Positions 40,498-49,018 of a DNA stretch of 49,802 bases are shown piece after piece. The notes under the pieces were generated by a model. The model did not search any database and had not been told where the DNA came from. It was given only the letters and a program-made list of their open reading frames with translations. The stretch lies in NCBI GenBank assembly GCA_016649895.1, contig JAENWR010000013.1, positions 1 to 49,802 of the forward strand, in the 5' to 3' direction. The first letter of the stretch is position 1. The number at the start of each line of letters is the position of its first letter. This DNA comes from Acidimicrobiia bacterium (GTDB lineage Bacteria > Actinomycetota > Acidimicrobiia > Acidimicrobiales > SKKL01). The position numbers and the translations under genes were made by a program.

Positions 40498-41034
40498 TCA
40501 GAGCCAGCCGGCGCGGGCGCCCAGCTCGGGCGTGGCCTCGGTGGGGTGTCCCAGCGTGCCGGCCACGACCTGCGAGAGCGTCTCGCGCACGACGCCGAGG
40601 ATCTCGGGCACGGCGCTGCGCATCGCGTCGGCGTCGCCAGGCCCCACGCTGGCGGGGTCGACCTCGGCGCGGGCGAGGATCGTGTCGAGATCGGTCAGCT
40701 GACGCCCCAGCCAGTCGACCGGGTCGGCGGTGAGGTCGGGCTCGAACTGGCGCGGCCCGGGGTTCCAGCCCCGGAAGCGCGGGTGGTGGTGGGCGCGGTC
40801 GAGGCTGCCACCGTTGTCGACCGACTCGAGCAGGTCGACCCGCCAGATGGGCTCGTCGACCGCAATCGGCACCGCCGCGTAGATGGAGCCTCGTGGTTCG
40901 TCGCGCACGAGGTGGCGCAGCTCGATGCGGACCCCCTGCTCGGGCCCCTCCTGTCCCCGTGTCGGGCGAGGGTCGACGAAGTAGAGGTCGCCGATGACCA
41001 CCCCGATGGTGTCGAAGCCGAACACTCGCAACAT
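40498..41034 (-). CDS. Conserved hypothetical protein, 178 aa
   Basis: Soluble, no signal peptide. The N-terminal half is strand-rich (GFDTIGVVIGDLYFVDPRPT, VPIAVDEPIWRVDLLESVDN) and contains AHHHPRFRGWNPGPRQFEPD. The C-terminal half is helical. I do not recognise a family. ATG 41034 has a GAGGGGG ribosome site. It is divergent from alkB across a region with a long hairpin and an SOS box. Confidence 0.7.
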   Translation of the reverse strand: MLRVFGFDTIGVVIGDLYFVDPRPTRGQEGPEQGVRIELRHLVRDEPRGSIYAAVPIAVDEPIWRVDLLESVDNGGSLDRAHHHPRFRGWNPGPRQFEPDLTADPVDWLGRQLTDLDTILARAEVDPASVGPGDADAMRSAVPEILGVVRETLSQVVAGTLGHPTEATPELGARAGWL

Positions 41035-41117
41035 CGATTCCCCCTCGGTCGCTCACGGTCAGCGTAGGCCCCGCCCCCCATCGACCCGCACCCTCCACCG
41101 ACGGCCCGATGACCGAC

Positions 41118-41160
41118 ATCTCGCGGATCTGTCGCGGTGAGCGCGACAGATCCGCGAGAT
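41118..41160. repeat. Perfect 19-bp stem palindrome
   Basis: ATCTCGCGGATCTGTCGCG (41118-41136) pairs without error with CGCGACAGATCCGCGAGAT (41142-41160), leaving a 5-nt loop. It lies between divergent genes, so it is not a simple terminator. It may be a dispersed REP-like element or a protein-binding site. Confidence 0.9.
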
Positions 41161-41187
41161 CTCGGGGTCGGAGCCCCGCAACACCTG

Positions 41188-41205
41188 CCCGAACAGACGT
41201 TCGGG
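41188..41205 (+). promoter_or_regulatory. LexA (SOS) box of alkB
   Basis: CCCGAACAGACGTTCGGG is a perfect 18-bp palindrome (7-bp arms, 4-nt centre) containing the GAAC-N4-GTTC core. TACGCT (41206-41211) follows directly and lies 6 nt before the alkB ATG, so bound LexA would cover the promoter. Confidence 0.75.
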
Positions 41206-41217
41206 TACGCTGCGTAC

Positions 41218-41826
41218 ATGTCGACCGACCTGCTCTGGCAGCCGTCGCTCTTCGGTTCGGCTCCCGAGCCCGGCCCCGACCTGCCGTTCGGCGCCTCGCA
41301 GCGCACCCACCTGGCCAACGGGGCCTGGATCGACGAGGTCGTCGGCTGGTCGTCCGACGCGGCGGAGCTCTTCGACGCGGTGCTCAGCACCTCTCCTTGG
41401 CACGAGTCCGAGCGTCCCATGTACGACCGCATCGTGGCGGTGCCCCGCCTGCACAGCGGGGTGTGGGCCCAGCCGCTGCCGCGCGTCGCCCAGATGGCCG
41501 ATTCGCTCAGCGACCACTACGGCCTCGACCTGCGCACGATCTCCGCCAACCTCTACCGCGATGGCTCCGACTCGGTCGCCTGGCACGGCGATCGGGTGGG
41601 CAGGGTGCGGGCGAACGCCGTCGTGGCGATCCTCACGCTCGGCAGCCGCCGTCGGCTCCTGCTCCGACCCAACGGCGGCGGCACCTCCCTCGCGTTCGAG
41701 CCGGCCCCCGGCGACCTCTTCGTCATGGGGGGCACCTGCCAGCGCACGTGGGAGCACTCGGTGCCCAAGCGGGCCCAGGCCGGTCCCCGCATCTGCGTCA
41801 TGTTCCGCGAACCGGGCGGCAACTGA
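41218..41826 (+). CDS. alkB: AlkB-family 2-oxoglutarate/Fe(II) DNA dealkylase
   Basis: 202 residues. Motifs are NLYRDGSDSVAWHGDR (iron ligands H123, D125), WEHSVPK (H180) and GPRICVMFRE (2-oxoglutarate arginines near R191/R197). The N-terminal part fits bacterial AlkB proteins that reverse 1-methyladenine and 3-methylcytosine damage. ATG 41218 is chosen from the -10 spacing. Control by LexA is inferred from the box just upstream. Confidence 0.9.
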   Translation: MSTDLLWQPSLFGSAPEPGPDLPFGASQRTHLANGAWIDEVVGWSSDAAELFDAVLSTSPWHESERPMYDRIVAVPRLHSGVWAQPLPRVAQMADSLSDHYGLDLRTISANLYRDGSDSVAWHGDRVGRVRANAVVAILTLGSRRRLLLRPNGGGTSLAFEPAPGDLFVMGGTCQRTWEHSVPKRAQAGPRICVMFREPGGN

Positions 41827-41853
41827 GCGGCGCGGCCCCGCCACCCAAGAACG

Positions 41854-41890
41854 CCGACGACCCCCTCCCGGGTAGGAAGGGGGCCGTCGG
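41854..41890. terminator. Bidirectional hairpin between alkB and the two-TM protein gene
   Basis: CCGACGACCCCCT pairs with AGGGGGCCGTCGG with one mismatch around a 11-nt centre (CCCGGGTAGGA). It lies in the 86-nt gap between the two convergent genes. Confidence 0.6.
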
Positions 41891-41912
41891 ATGGCTGGGT
41901 CGCTGCAGGGGG

Positions 41913-42659
41913 CTAGTCCGTCGACACCCTGGCGGGCCGGACCTCGTCCTGCTGGCGCACGTGCCAGATGAAGGCGACGCCCATCGCCAGGGTGACCACG
42001 CCGAGGCCGCCGAGCAGACCGGCGATGCCGAGGGCGAGCTGCAGGGCGCTGTGGGTGGCGGCGCCGACGCCGAGCTCGGCGACGAGTGCGTGGGCGGTGC
42101 CGCTCCACGCCATGTCACGGGCCTTGGCTTCCACGGGGACGCTGCGGTCGAAGTCGGTCCAGTAGCGGCCGTCGATCGCGAACTCGCAGGTGACGCCGTC
42201 CTCGGGGAACGGCTGCGGGACATCCACCATCTCGCCGGCGCAGTCGAACTCGCTGGCCACCTGGCCGTCCTCGCCGGTGAGATCGTCCTCGGTGAGGGTG
42301 AGGTTCTGCGTGCCGTGGAGCGTGTGGTACGAGATCGTCGCCATCTGGTACATGTACTCGGTGGCGCTGTTGACCAACGGATCGTCGGGATCGAGGTCAC
42401 CCTCGACGACCGGGAAGTTCCAGTCGTCCTCGAGGAGCGACATGATCGCGTCGGCCCCCTCGGTCTCCCCGCGATCGACCAGCTGGCCGTCCTCGTTGTA
42501 GCTGAGCTCGACGTTCTGTGCCTCGCTGAACGACTGCAGCGAGCCGTAGCCGCCCTGCGTCTTGCTATAGGCGACGCCGGCGCCGACGAAGTAGCCGATC
42601 GACACGATGATGAGGAAGATCCCCAGTAGGCCCAATGGGCGCTTCACGATGCTCGACAT
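41913..42659 (-). CDS. Two-TM membrane protein of unknown function
   Basis: 248 residues. N-terminal TM helix (LGLLGIFLIIVSIGYFVGAG), an acidic extracytoplasmic domain of about 150 residues with two cysteines (EFDCAGEM, GVTCEFAIDG) that may form a disulfide, then a Gly-rich TM helix (LGIAGLLGGLGVVTLAMGVA) and a short tail. ATG 42659 has GAAAGGG upstream. No family recognised. Confidence 0.75.
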   Translation of the reverse strand: MSSIVKRPLGLLGIFLIIVSIGYFVGAGVAYSKTQGGYGSLQSFSEAQNVELSYNEDGQLVDRGETEGADAIMSLLEDDWNFPVVEGDLDPDDPLVNSATEYMYQMATISYHTLHGTQNLTLTEDDLTGEDGQVASEFDCAGEMVDVPQPFPEDGVTCEFAIDGRYWTDFDRSVPVEAKARDMAWSGTAHALVAELGVGAATHSALQLALGIAGLLGGLGVVTLAMGVAFIWHVRQQDEVRPARVSTD

Positions 42660-42943
42660 AGGACACCCTTTCCGTTCTCCGACCGTGGCCAGGGCCCCGC
42701 TCGCTATTTGGTTGGCCTCATGCTGGCAGCGACACAGCGGGGAACCTAGGGACCTCCGACCCCAAGATTCCGGGACCTATCTGCCGGTGCGTCGGGCCAG
42801 AGGGACCGCTGGACGCTCGTGGATACGTGGAGAGTTGGGTGGCGTTCCCCGCGTGCGGGTGAAGGAAACGGCACCCGACCCGGTGGAACGGCATCGTGGC
42901 CGATGCGGACGATCGGGACGAGAGAGGTGGCGATCCCCCGCGC
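42660..42943. other. Intergenic stretch without a gene
   Basis: 284 nt between two minus-strand genes. Open frames here are read-through from neighbours and lack ribosome sites. I see no RNA gene or clear hairpin; the promoter for the two-TM protein must lie here. Confidence 0.5.
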
Positions 42944-45226
42944 TCAGGTGCAGCCGTGGGCCAGGATCGTGCGCAGGAGGGCGATCGCCCCGTGCTTGTC
43001 GAGCGGCTCGTTGCCGTTGCCGCACTTGGGCGACTGCACGCACGACGGGCAGCCGTCGCCGCAGGGGCAGGCCTCGAGCAGCTCGAGGGTGGCGGGGAGG
43101 TGGCGATCAGCCGCCGCGTAGCCGAGCTCGGCGATGCCTGTACCGCCTGGATACCCGTCGTGGATGACGATGGTCGGCATGCCGGTGTCGGCCTGGAGGG
43201 CGGTGGACACGCCCCCGACGTCCCAGCGGTCGCAGATCGTGAACAGCGGGAGCAGTGAGATGGCCGCGTGTTCGGCGGCGTGCAGCGTGCCAGGGACAGC
43301 GCCGGGCGTGATGCCGGCGCCGGCGAGAAGCGCGGGCGTCACCGTGTACCAGAAGCCGCGGGTGTCGAGGGTGGTGGCGGGCAGGTCGAGCTCGACCGCC
43401 TCGATCAGCTCGCGGGTCCGGACGTCCTTGCGCTGGTAGCCCACCACCTGGGAGCGGATGCGGACCCGGCCGACCGACAACCTGGCGGCTCCCACGCGTC
43501 GGCTCTGGTCGGTGGAGAGGATCTCGACCGCTGTCTCCGAGCGGGCCTGGGTGTAGGTGTCGCCCGGATCGGGGCTGACGATCGCGGCGAGGTCGTCGAG
43601 GTCGAGCCGGGTGACCCTCCACGTGCGGCCCTGGTGGAGGTAGATGGCGCCGGGGTGGACGAGCGAGTGGGAGCGGGACTCGTCGACCGTGCCGATCAGG
43701 CGCCCGTCGGGCGTGGCGATGCGGACCTCTCGCGATGAGCCGGCCCGCATCCCCACCCCGTGGGACGGCCAGCCGCGCCCGGCCCACACCGCGCGCGGGT
43801 CGCCGGTGCGGTCGCGCCGGATGCGCAGGCGGTCGGTGACGACGAGGTCGCGGACGCCGTCGTCGAGGAGCTCGCCCCAGTACCGCGAGTCGGCGCGGGT
43901 GAGGGGCAGCTCGTAGGCGGCGCACGCCAGGTGCGGGGCGAGGATCTGGGGGTTCGACGGGTTGATGACCGCGGGCTCGGGCGGCCGGGAGAACAGCTCG
44001 TGGGGGTGGGCCATGAACCAGCGGTCGAGCTGGTCGTCGCCGGCGACGAGCACGGCGACCGAGTGCTGTTGGTCGCGGCCGGCCCGTCCGATCTGCTGCC
44101 AGAGCGAGGCGATGGTGCCGGGGTAACCGTCGAGCACGCAGGCGTCGAGACCGCCGATGTCGACCCCGAGCTCGAGGGCGGTGGTGGCCACCACGCCCCG
44201 CAGCTGGCCCGAGAACAGCGCGGCTTCGATCTCGCGTCGCTCCGAGGCGAGGTAGCCGCCCCGGTAGGGCCGGACCGATTCGGCGAGGTCGTCGTCGAGA
44301 CGGGCACGCACGTCGGCGGCGAGCAGCTCGGTGCCGGTGCGGCTGCGGCTGAACGCCAGGGTGCGGTGACCCAGTTTGACCAGCCGCGCCATGAGCGACG
44401 CTGCTTCGGCGTGCCCCGACGAGCGGACCCCGGTGGCGGCATCGAGCACGGGCGGGTCGAGCAGGGCCACGGTGCGGGCGCCACGGGGCGAGCCGTCGTG
44501 CACCACCTCGGCGACGTCGAGGCCGCAGAGGGCGCTGGCCAGCCGACCGGGCTCGCCGATGGTGGCCGAGCAGAACACGAACGTGGGTGACGAGCCGTAC
44601 AGGGCGCAGAGACGGCGCAGCCGGCGCAGCAGGTGGGCGGTGTGGGTACCGAACACGCCGCGCAGGATGTGGAGCTCGTCGATGACCACGAACTTCAGGC
44701 GACGCAGGAAGGTTGCCCACCGGCCGTGGTGGGGAAGGATGCCCGCATGGAGCATGTCGGGGTTGGTGAGGATGACGTTGGCGTTGGCCCGGGCCCAGGT
44801 GCGCGCCTCGGGGCTGGTGTCGCCGTCGTAGGTGACCGCCACCAGCCCGGGCGGGGCCAGTTCGGTGAGCGATCGGAGCTGGTCCTGGGCGAGCGCCTTG
44901 GTGGGGAACATGGCGAGGGCGGTGGCCGGGGCCGGCCCCGTGGTGACCGCCTCGATGATGGGGAGCTGGTAGCAGAGCGACTTGCCCGACGCGGTGCCGG
45001 TGGCGATGGCCACCGAGCGACCGGCGCGGATGTGGTCGATGGCCTCGGCCTGGTGGGTCCAGAGCCCTTCGGCCGGCACCCGGTCGGCGGCGGCGCCCGC
45101 CAACGGACGGTGGAGCCGGGCGTGGTGGGCGGGGCGCGCCGGGATCCGTTCGATGTGGACGAGGCGACCGTCGTCGGCCAGCTCGGCAAGGAGGGTGTCG
45201 AGCGAACCCGAGGTGGCAAGGGTCAT
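42944..45226 (-). CDS. mrfA: MrfA/YprA-type DEAD/DEAH repair helicase with a C-terminal cysteine domain
   Basis: 760 residues. Helicase motifs: ATGTASGKS (Walker A, 75-83), VVIDELHILRG (DELH), FCSATIG (SAT), TTALELGVDIGGLDA and QQIGRAGRDQQ (motif VI). The C-terminal DUF1998-like domain ends with ACPCGDGCPSCVQSPKCGNG, the four-cysteine zinc site of MrfA/Hrq1 proteins. Bacillus MrfA repairs mitomycin-induced lesions without UvrA. A -10 TACACT is present upstream (plus strand 45248-45253). ATG 45226. Confidence 0.92.
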   Translation of the reverse strand: MTLATSGSLDTLLAELADDGRLVHIERIPARPAHHARLHRPLAGAAADRVPAEGLWTHQAEAIDHIRAGRSVAIATGTASGKSLCYQLPIIEAVTTGPAPATALAMFPTKALAQDQLRSLTELAPPGLVAVTYDGDTSPEARTWARANANVILTNPDMLHAGILPHHGRWATFLRRLKFVVIDELHILRGVFGTHTAHLLRRLRRLCALYGSSPTFVFCSATIGEPGRLASALCGLDVAEVVHDGSPRGARTVALLDPPVLDAATGVRSSGHAEAASLMARLVKLGHRTLAFSRSRTGTELLAADVRARLDDDLAESVRPYRGGYLASERREIEAALFSGQLRGVVATTALELGVDIGGLDACVLDGYPGTIASLWQQIGRAGRDQQHSVAVLVAGDDQLDRWFMAHPHELFSRPPEPAVINPSNPQILAPHLACAAYELPLTRADSRYWGELLDDGVRDLVVTDRLRIRRDRTGDPRAVWAGRGWPSHGVGMRAGSSREVRIATPDGRLIGTVDESRSHSLVHPGAIYLHQGRTWRVTRLDLDDLAAIVSPDPGDTYTQARSETAVEILSTDQSRRVGAARLSVGRVRIRSQVVGYQRKDVRTRELIEAVELDLPATTLDTRGFWYTVTPALLAGAGITPGAVPGTLHAAEHAAISLLPLFTICDRWDVGGVSTALQADTGMPTIVIHDGYPGGTGIAELGYAAADRHLPATLELLEACPCGDGCPSCVQSPKCGNGNEPLDKHGAIALLRTILAHGCT

Positions 45227-45247
45227 GGCGGCTCCCGGAACAGGGCC

Positions 45248-45253
45248 AGTGTA
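45248..45253 (-). promoter_or_regulatory. -10 element of mrfA
   Basis: TACACT on the minus strand, 21 nt before ATG 45226; the GGGAG ribosome site sits between. No SOS box is seen here. Confidence 0.4.
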
Positions 45254-45414
45254 CGGCGGTTCCAGCCCGAGATGACATCGCTGTCATTCCGCCCCGACGA
45301 ACGGGCAACCCCCGCCGGCTGGGGCCAGGCAGGCGTCGCGTGTCAGGCTGTCGCCCGATCCGAGGCGCGGGGCGGGCCGAACCAGGGGTTCGTGGCGAAC
45401 CGAGGAGCAGGCTG

Positions 45415-45777
45415 TTGATCGTCGTGGATGTGAAGGAGCGAAACGGCTGGCAGGTGATCTCGGTCGCGGGCGAGGTCGACGTGGTGTCGGCCCCTGGCAT
45501 ACGTGCCGAGGTCGTGAACCTGGTGGCCCAGGGCTTCACCGATCTCGTCCTCGACTTGGCTCGGGTCGACTTCATCGACTCGTTCGGGCTGGGCGTCATG
45601 GTGGGCGCCCTCAAGCGGGTGAACAGCCACGGCGGCCGGTTGCGGGTGGTCATCACCGAACCGAGGGTCATCGGCGTGCTCGAGCTGACGGGGGTCGACC
45701 GGATATTCGATCGGAGGGCGTCGGTCGACGACGCCGTCACCGACCCCGACGCCGCTCGGCCGGACGCCGGCCTGTAG
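45415..45777 (+). CDS. STAS-domain anti-sigma factor antagonist
   Basis: 120 residues, RsbV/SpoIIAA type. Key motif VDFIDSFGLGVMVGALKR, phospho-acceptor S56. TTG 45415 has GAGGAG (45402-45407) 7 nt upstream; a GTG at 45424 is possible. Only 2 nt separate it from the kinase gene, so they form a partner-switching pair. The sigma factor they control is not adjacent. Confidence 0.88.
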   Translation: MIVVDVKERNGWQVISVAGEVDVVSAPGIRAEVVNLVAQGFTDLVLDLARVDFIDSFGLGVMVGALKRVNSHGGRLRVVITEPRVIGVLELTGVDRIFDRRASVDDAVTDPDAARPDAGL

Positions 45778-45779
45778 CG

Positions 45780-46241
45780 ATGGGCGAGATCGTCGAGCTC
45801 GAGATACCTGCCCGTGCCGACTTCCTCTCGCTCGCCCGTCTCGTCATCACCGGCGCGGCCACCATCGAACCCGCCTTCTCCGACGCCCGCATCGAGGACT
45901 TGCGCATTGCGGTCTCCGAGGCCTGCACCAACGCCATCGAGGCGCACCACTCGAGCGGCGCTGACGATCGCATCGTCATCCGCTGCGACCTGGCCGAGGA
46001 TCGCATCGAGGTCGTGGTGATCGACCAGGGGGCCGGATTCGACCCCGACGACGTGCCCACGGCTCCCGACGCCGAGGATCCCGACCGTCTTCTCTACGAG
46101 AGCGGCCTGGGCATCCCGCTCATGCGGGTGCTCGTCGACGAGACCGAGTTCCGGGCCTCTCCCGAGGGGAGCATCGTGCGTCTGGCCGTGACCAGGACGC
46201 CCACGAAACGGGACGATCAAGAGGGCGTCGCACCCGGCTGA
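45780..46241 (+). CDS. RsbW-like anti-sigma factor serine kinase (HATPase)
   Basis: 153 residues, GHKL ATPase fold: N box AVSEACTNAIEAHHSSG, G1 VVVIDQGAGFDPDDV and G2 SGLGIPLMRVLVDETEF. It should bind a sigma factor and phosphorylate the preceding STAS protein. The lone STAS protein at 6.0 kb might also be a substrate. Confidence 0.88.
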   Translation: MGEIVELEIPARADFLSLARLVITGAATIEPAFSDARIEDLRIAVSEACTNAIEAHHSSGADDRIVIRCDLAEDRIEVVVIDQGAGFDPDDVPTAPDAEDPDRLLYESGLGIPLMRVLVDETEFRASPEGSIVRLAVTRTPTKRDDQEGVAPG

Positions 46242-46290
46242 TCGGCGTCGCGACGAGCGGTGTCCAGGAGGGGTCGCCGAGCGGCATGTG

Positions 46291-46321
46291 TTGACAGATG
46301 CCTCGTCGGACCCCTTACCTG
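46291..46321 (+). promoter_or_regulatory. topA promoter, leaderless
   Basis: A consensus -35 TTGACA (46291-46296) and TACCTG (46316-46321; TTACCT one base earlier gives an 18-nt spacer) precede GTG 46328 by 6 nt. Transcription should begin at or next to the start codon, which also argues against the upstream ATG at 46298. Confidence 0.6.
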
Positions 46322-46327
46322 TCGTCT

Positions 46328-49015
46328 GTGAGCAAACCCCTCGTCATCGTGGAGTCGCCGGCCAAGGCGCGCACCATCGCCGGATACCTCGGCGATGAGT
46401 ACGTCGTCATGTCGTCGGTCGGCCACATCCGCGATCTGCCCAAGAACGCGTCCGAGGTGCCCGCCGCGTACAAGAGCGAGAAGTGGGCGCGCCTCGGCAT
46501 CGACGTCGACAACGACTTCAAGCCGCTCTACATCGTGTCGGCCGGCAAGAAGGACGTGGTCAAGGAGCTGAAGGGCCACCTGAAGGACGCCTCCGAGCTC
46601 TATCTCGCAACCGATGAGGATCGCGAGGGCGAGGCCATTGCCTGGCACCTCCTCGAGACGCTCAACCCCCAGGTACCCGTGAAGCGGATGGTGTTCCACG
46701 AGATCACCCCCGACGCGATCCGGCGGGCGATCGAGTCGCCGCGCGAGCTCGACCGGCGCCTGGTCGACGCCCAAGAGGCGCGCCGCCTCCTCGACCGGCT
46801 CTTCGGCTACGAGGTGTCACCGGTGCTCTGGAAGAAGGTCATGCCGCAGCTGTCGGCCGGCCGCGTGCAGAGCGTTGCTACCCGCATCGTGGTGGAGCGC
46901 GAGCGCCAGCGCATGGCCTTCGTCGCCGCCTCCTACTGGGACCTCAAGGGCGTCTTCGCCGCGCAGTCGTCGGGCGCCGACGAGCAGCCCGACTTCGGCG
47001 CCATTCTCGTCACCGTCGACGGCCTCCGTGTCGCCACCGGACGCGACTTCGACTCCGACGGCCAGGTGGCCGACGGGGTGGTGCGCCTCGACGAAGCCGC
47101 CGCCACGACCCTCGCCGAGAACCTCGGCTCGGCCGATTTCTCGGTGCGGTCGGTCGAGAGCCGCCCGTACCGCCGCCGGCCCGCCCCGCCGTTCATGACC
47201 TCGACGCTCCAGCAGGAAGCCGGACGCAAGCTCCGCATGTCATCGGCGCAGGCGATGCGCGCCGCCCAGACGCTCTACGAGCAGGGCTACATCACCTACA
47301 TGCGAACCGACAGCACCACGCTGTCGGAGACCGCTCTCACCGCGGCGCGCGCCGAGATCAACGAGCGCTACGGTCCGTCGTTCCTGCCGCCCGAGCCCCG
47401 GCTCTACACCAAGAAGGTGAAGAACGCGCAGGAGGCGCACGAGGCGATCCGTCCCGCCGGCGATCGCTTCCGCGCCCCCGCCGAGGTAGCCGGCGAGGTG
47501 GGGCCGGGCGAGGCGCGGGTCTACGAGATGATCTGGAACCGCACGGTGGCCTCGCAGATGACCGATGCGGTGGGCGAGACGGTCGTCGTCCGCATCGGCG
47601 CCACCGCCTCCGACGGGCGCGACGCCGAGTTCTCCACCAGCGGCACGATCATCACCCACCAGGGGTTCCGTCGGGTCTACGTCGAGGACACCGACGATGC
47701 CAGCGACGACAGCCAGGAGCGCCGACTGCCGCCGCTCGCCGAGGGCGATCGGCTCGACGTACATGAGCTCACACCCGACGGCCACGAGACCCAGCCGCCG
47801 GCGCGCTTCACCGAGGCATCGCTCGTGAAGCGGCTCGAGGAGCTCGGCGTCGGTCGGCCCTCCACCTACGCCTCGATCATGGGCACCATCACCGACCGCG
47901 GCTACGTGTGGAAGAAGGGCTCGGCCCTCGTGCCGTCGTTCACCGCCTTCTCGGTGGTCAACCTGCTCGAGCGGCACTTCCCGAACCTGGTCGACTACGC
48001 CTTCACCGCCCGCATGGAGGAGGAGCTCGACGACATCGCCGGGGGCTCCATGGACGCGGTTCCGTGGCTCAGCCGCTTCTACTTCGGCGCCGAGGATGAC
48101 GGCGTGCCGGGCCTGAAGGAGATGGTGTCGGACCGGCTCGCCGAGATCGACGCCCGCGATGTCAACAGCATCCCTCTCGGAGTCGACGCCGAGGGCGTGC
48201 CCATCGTGGCTCGCGTCGGTCGCTACGGCCCGTACCTGCAGCGGGGCGAGGACAACGCGGGCATTCCCGACGACATCGCCCCCGACGAGCTCACCATCGA
48301 CCGCGCGGTCGAGATGCTCGACGCACCCTCGGGTGATCGCGAGCTCGGCACCGATCCCGAGACCGGGCTGCCCGTGCTCGCCAAGGCCGGGCGCTTCGGT
48401 CCCTACGTGCAGCTGGGCGAGATCGACGACGCGTCGAAGGAGAAGCCGAAGACATCGTCGTTGTTCTCCGACATGCAGCTCGACTCGATCACCGTCGACG
48501 ACGCACTGAGGCTGCTCAGCCTGCCGCGCACGGTCGGCACCGACCCCGCCGACGGCGCCGAGATCACCGTGCAGAACGGTCGCTACGGCCCCTACGTGAA
48601 GAAGGGCACCGACAGCCGCAGCCTCGAGTCCGAGGATCAGCTGTTCACCGTCACGCTCGAGGACTGCCTGCGCATCCTGGCCGAGCCCAAGCGCCGGCGG
48701 GGACAGACCGAGACGGCTCCGCTGCGCGAGATGGGCGAGGACCCGGTCAGCAAGAAGCCGATGGTGGTGAAGGACGGCCGTTTCGGTCCCTACGTCACCG
48801 ATGGCGAGACCAACGCGTCGCTCCGCAAGGGCGACACGATCGAGAACCTCACCGACGAGCGGGCGAGCGAGCTGCTCCAGATCCGGCGCGATGCCGGCCC
48901 CGCCAAGAAGCGGGCCAAGAAGGCACCGGCCAAGAAGAAGGCTCCGGCGAAGAAGACGGCGGCCAAGAAGGCGGCGGCGAAGAAGGCGGCCGCGCCCGCC
49001 CCCGACGGGGACTGA
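46328..49015 (+). CDS. topA: DNA topoisomerase I
   Basis: 895 residues, type IA, relaxes negative supercoils. Toprim: VIVESPAKARTIAGYLG and ATDEDREGEAIAWHLLE. Catalytic tyrosine Y324 in GYITYMRTDSTTLSE. The C-terminus has no zinc fingers but several GRFGPYVQ/GRYGPYVK repeats, then a Lys/Ala-rich tail (KKRAKKAPAKKKAPAKKTA), as in other actinobacterial TopA enzymes. GTG 46328 is favoured by the promoter. Confidence 0.97.
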   Translation: MSKPLVIVESPAKARTIAGYLGDEYVVMSSVGHIRDLPKNASEVPAAYKSEKWARLGIDVDNDFKPLYIVSAGKKDVVKELKGHLKDASELYLATDEDREGEAIAWHLLETLNPQVPVKRMVFHEITPDAIRRAIESPRELDRRLVDAQEARRLLDRLFGYEVSPVLWKKVMPQLSAGRVQSVATRIVVERERQRMAFVAASYWDLKGVFAAQSSGADEQPDFGAILVTVDGLRVATGRDFDSDGQVADGVVRLDEAAATTLAENLGSADFSVRSVESRPYRRRPAPPFMTSTLQQEAGRKLRMSSAQAMRAAQTLYEQGYITYMRTDSTTLSETALTAARAEINERYGPSFLPPEPRLYTKKVKNAQEAHEAIRPAGDRFRAPAEVAGEVGPGEARVYEMIWNRTVASQMTDAVGETVVVRIGATASDGRDAEFSTSGTIITHQGFRRVYVEDTDDASDDSQERRLPPLAEGDRLDVHELTPDGHETQPPARFTEASLVKRLEELGVGRPSTYASIMGTITDRGYVWKKGSALVPSFTAFSVVNLLERHFPNLVDYAFTARMEEELDDIAGGSMDAVPWLSRFYFGAEDDGVPGLKEMVSDRLAEIDARDVNSIPLGVDAEGVPIVARVGRYGPYLQRGEDNAGIPDDIAPDELTIDRAVEMLDAPSGDRELGTDPETGLPVLAKAGRFGPYVQLGEIDDASKEKPKTSSLFSDMQLDSITVDDALRLLSLPRTVGTDPADGAEITVQNGRYGPYVKKGTDSRSLESEDQLFTVTLEDCLRILAEPKRRRGQTETAPLREMGEDPVSKKPMVVKDGRFGPYVTDGETNASLRKGDTIENLTDERASELLQIRRDAGPAKKRAKKAPAKKKAPAKKTAAKKAAAKKAAAPAPDGD

Positions 49016-49018
49016 GCC

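Noticed and set aside
45370-45400. SOS box before the STAS gene (GAAC...GTTC)
   Set aside because: The two half-sites are separated by 5 nt instead of 4 and the flanks do not pair.
43107-46220. Minus-strand open frame of over 1000 codons across the helicase, STAS and kinase genes
   Set aside because: It is a shadow of high-GC codon bias: Arg/Pro/His-rich, no domain, antisense or out of frame to clear genes.
46298-46327. topA start at ATG 46298
   Set aside because: This ATG lies between the -35 and -10 elements, and the conserved TopA N-terminus begins at GTG 46328.
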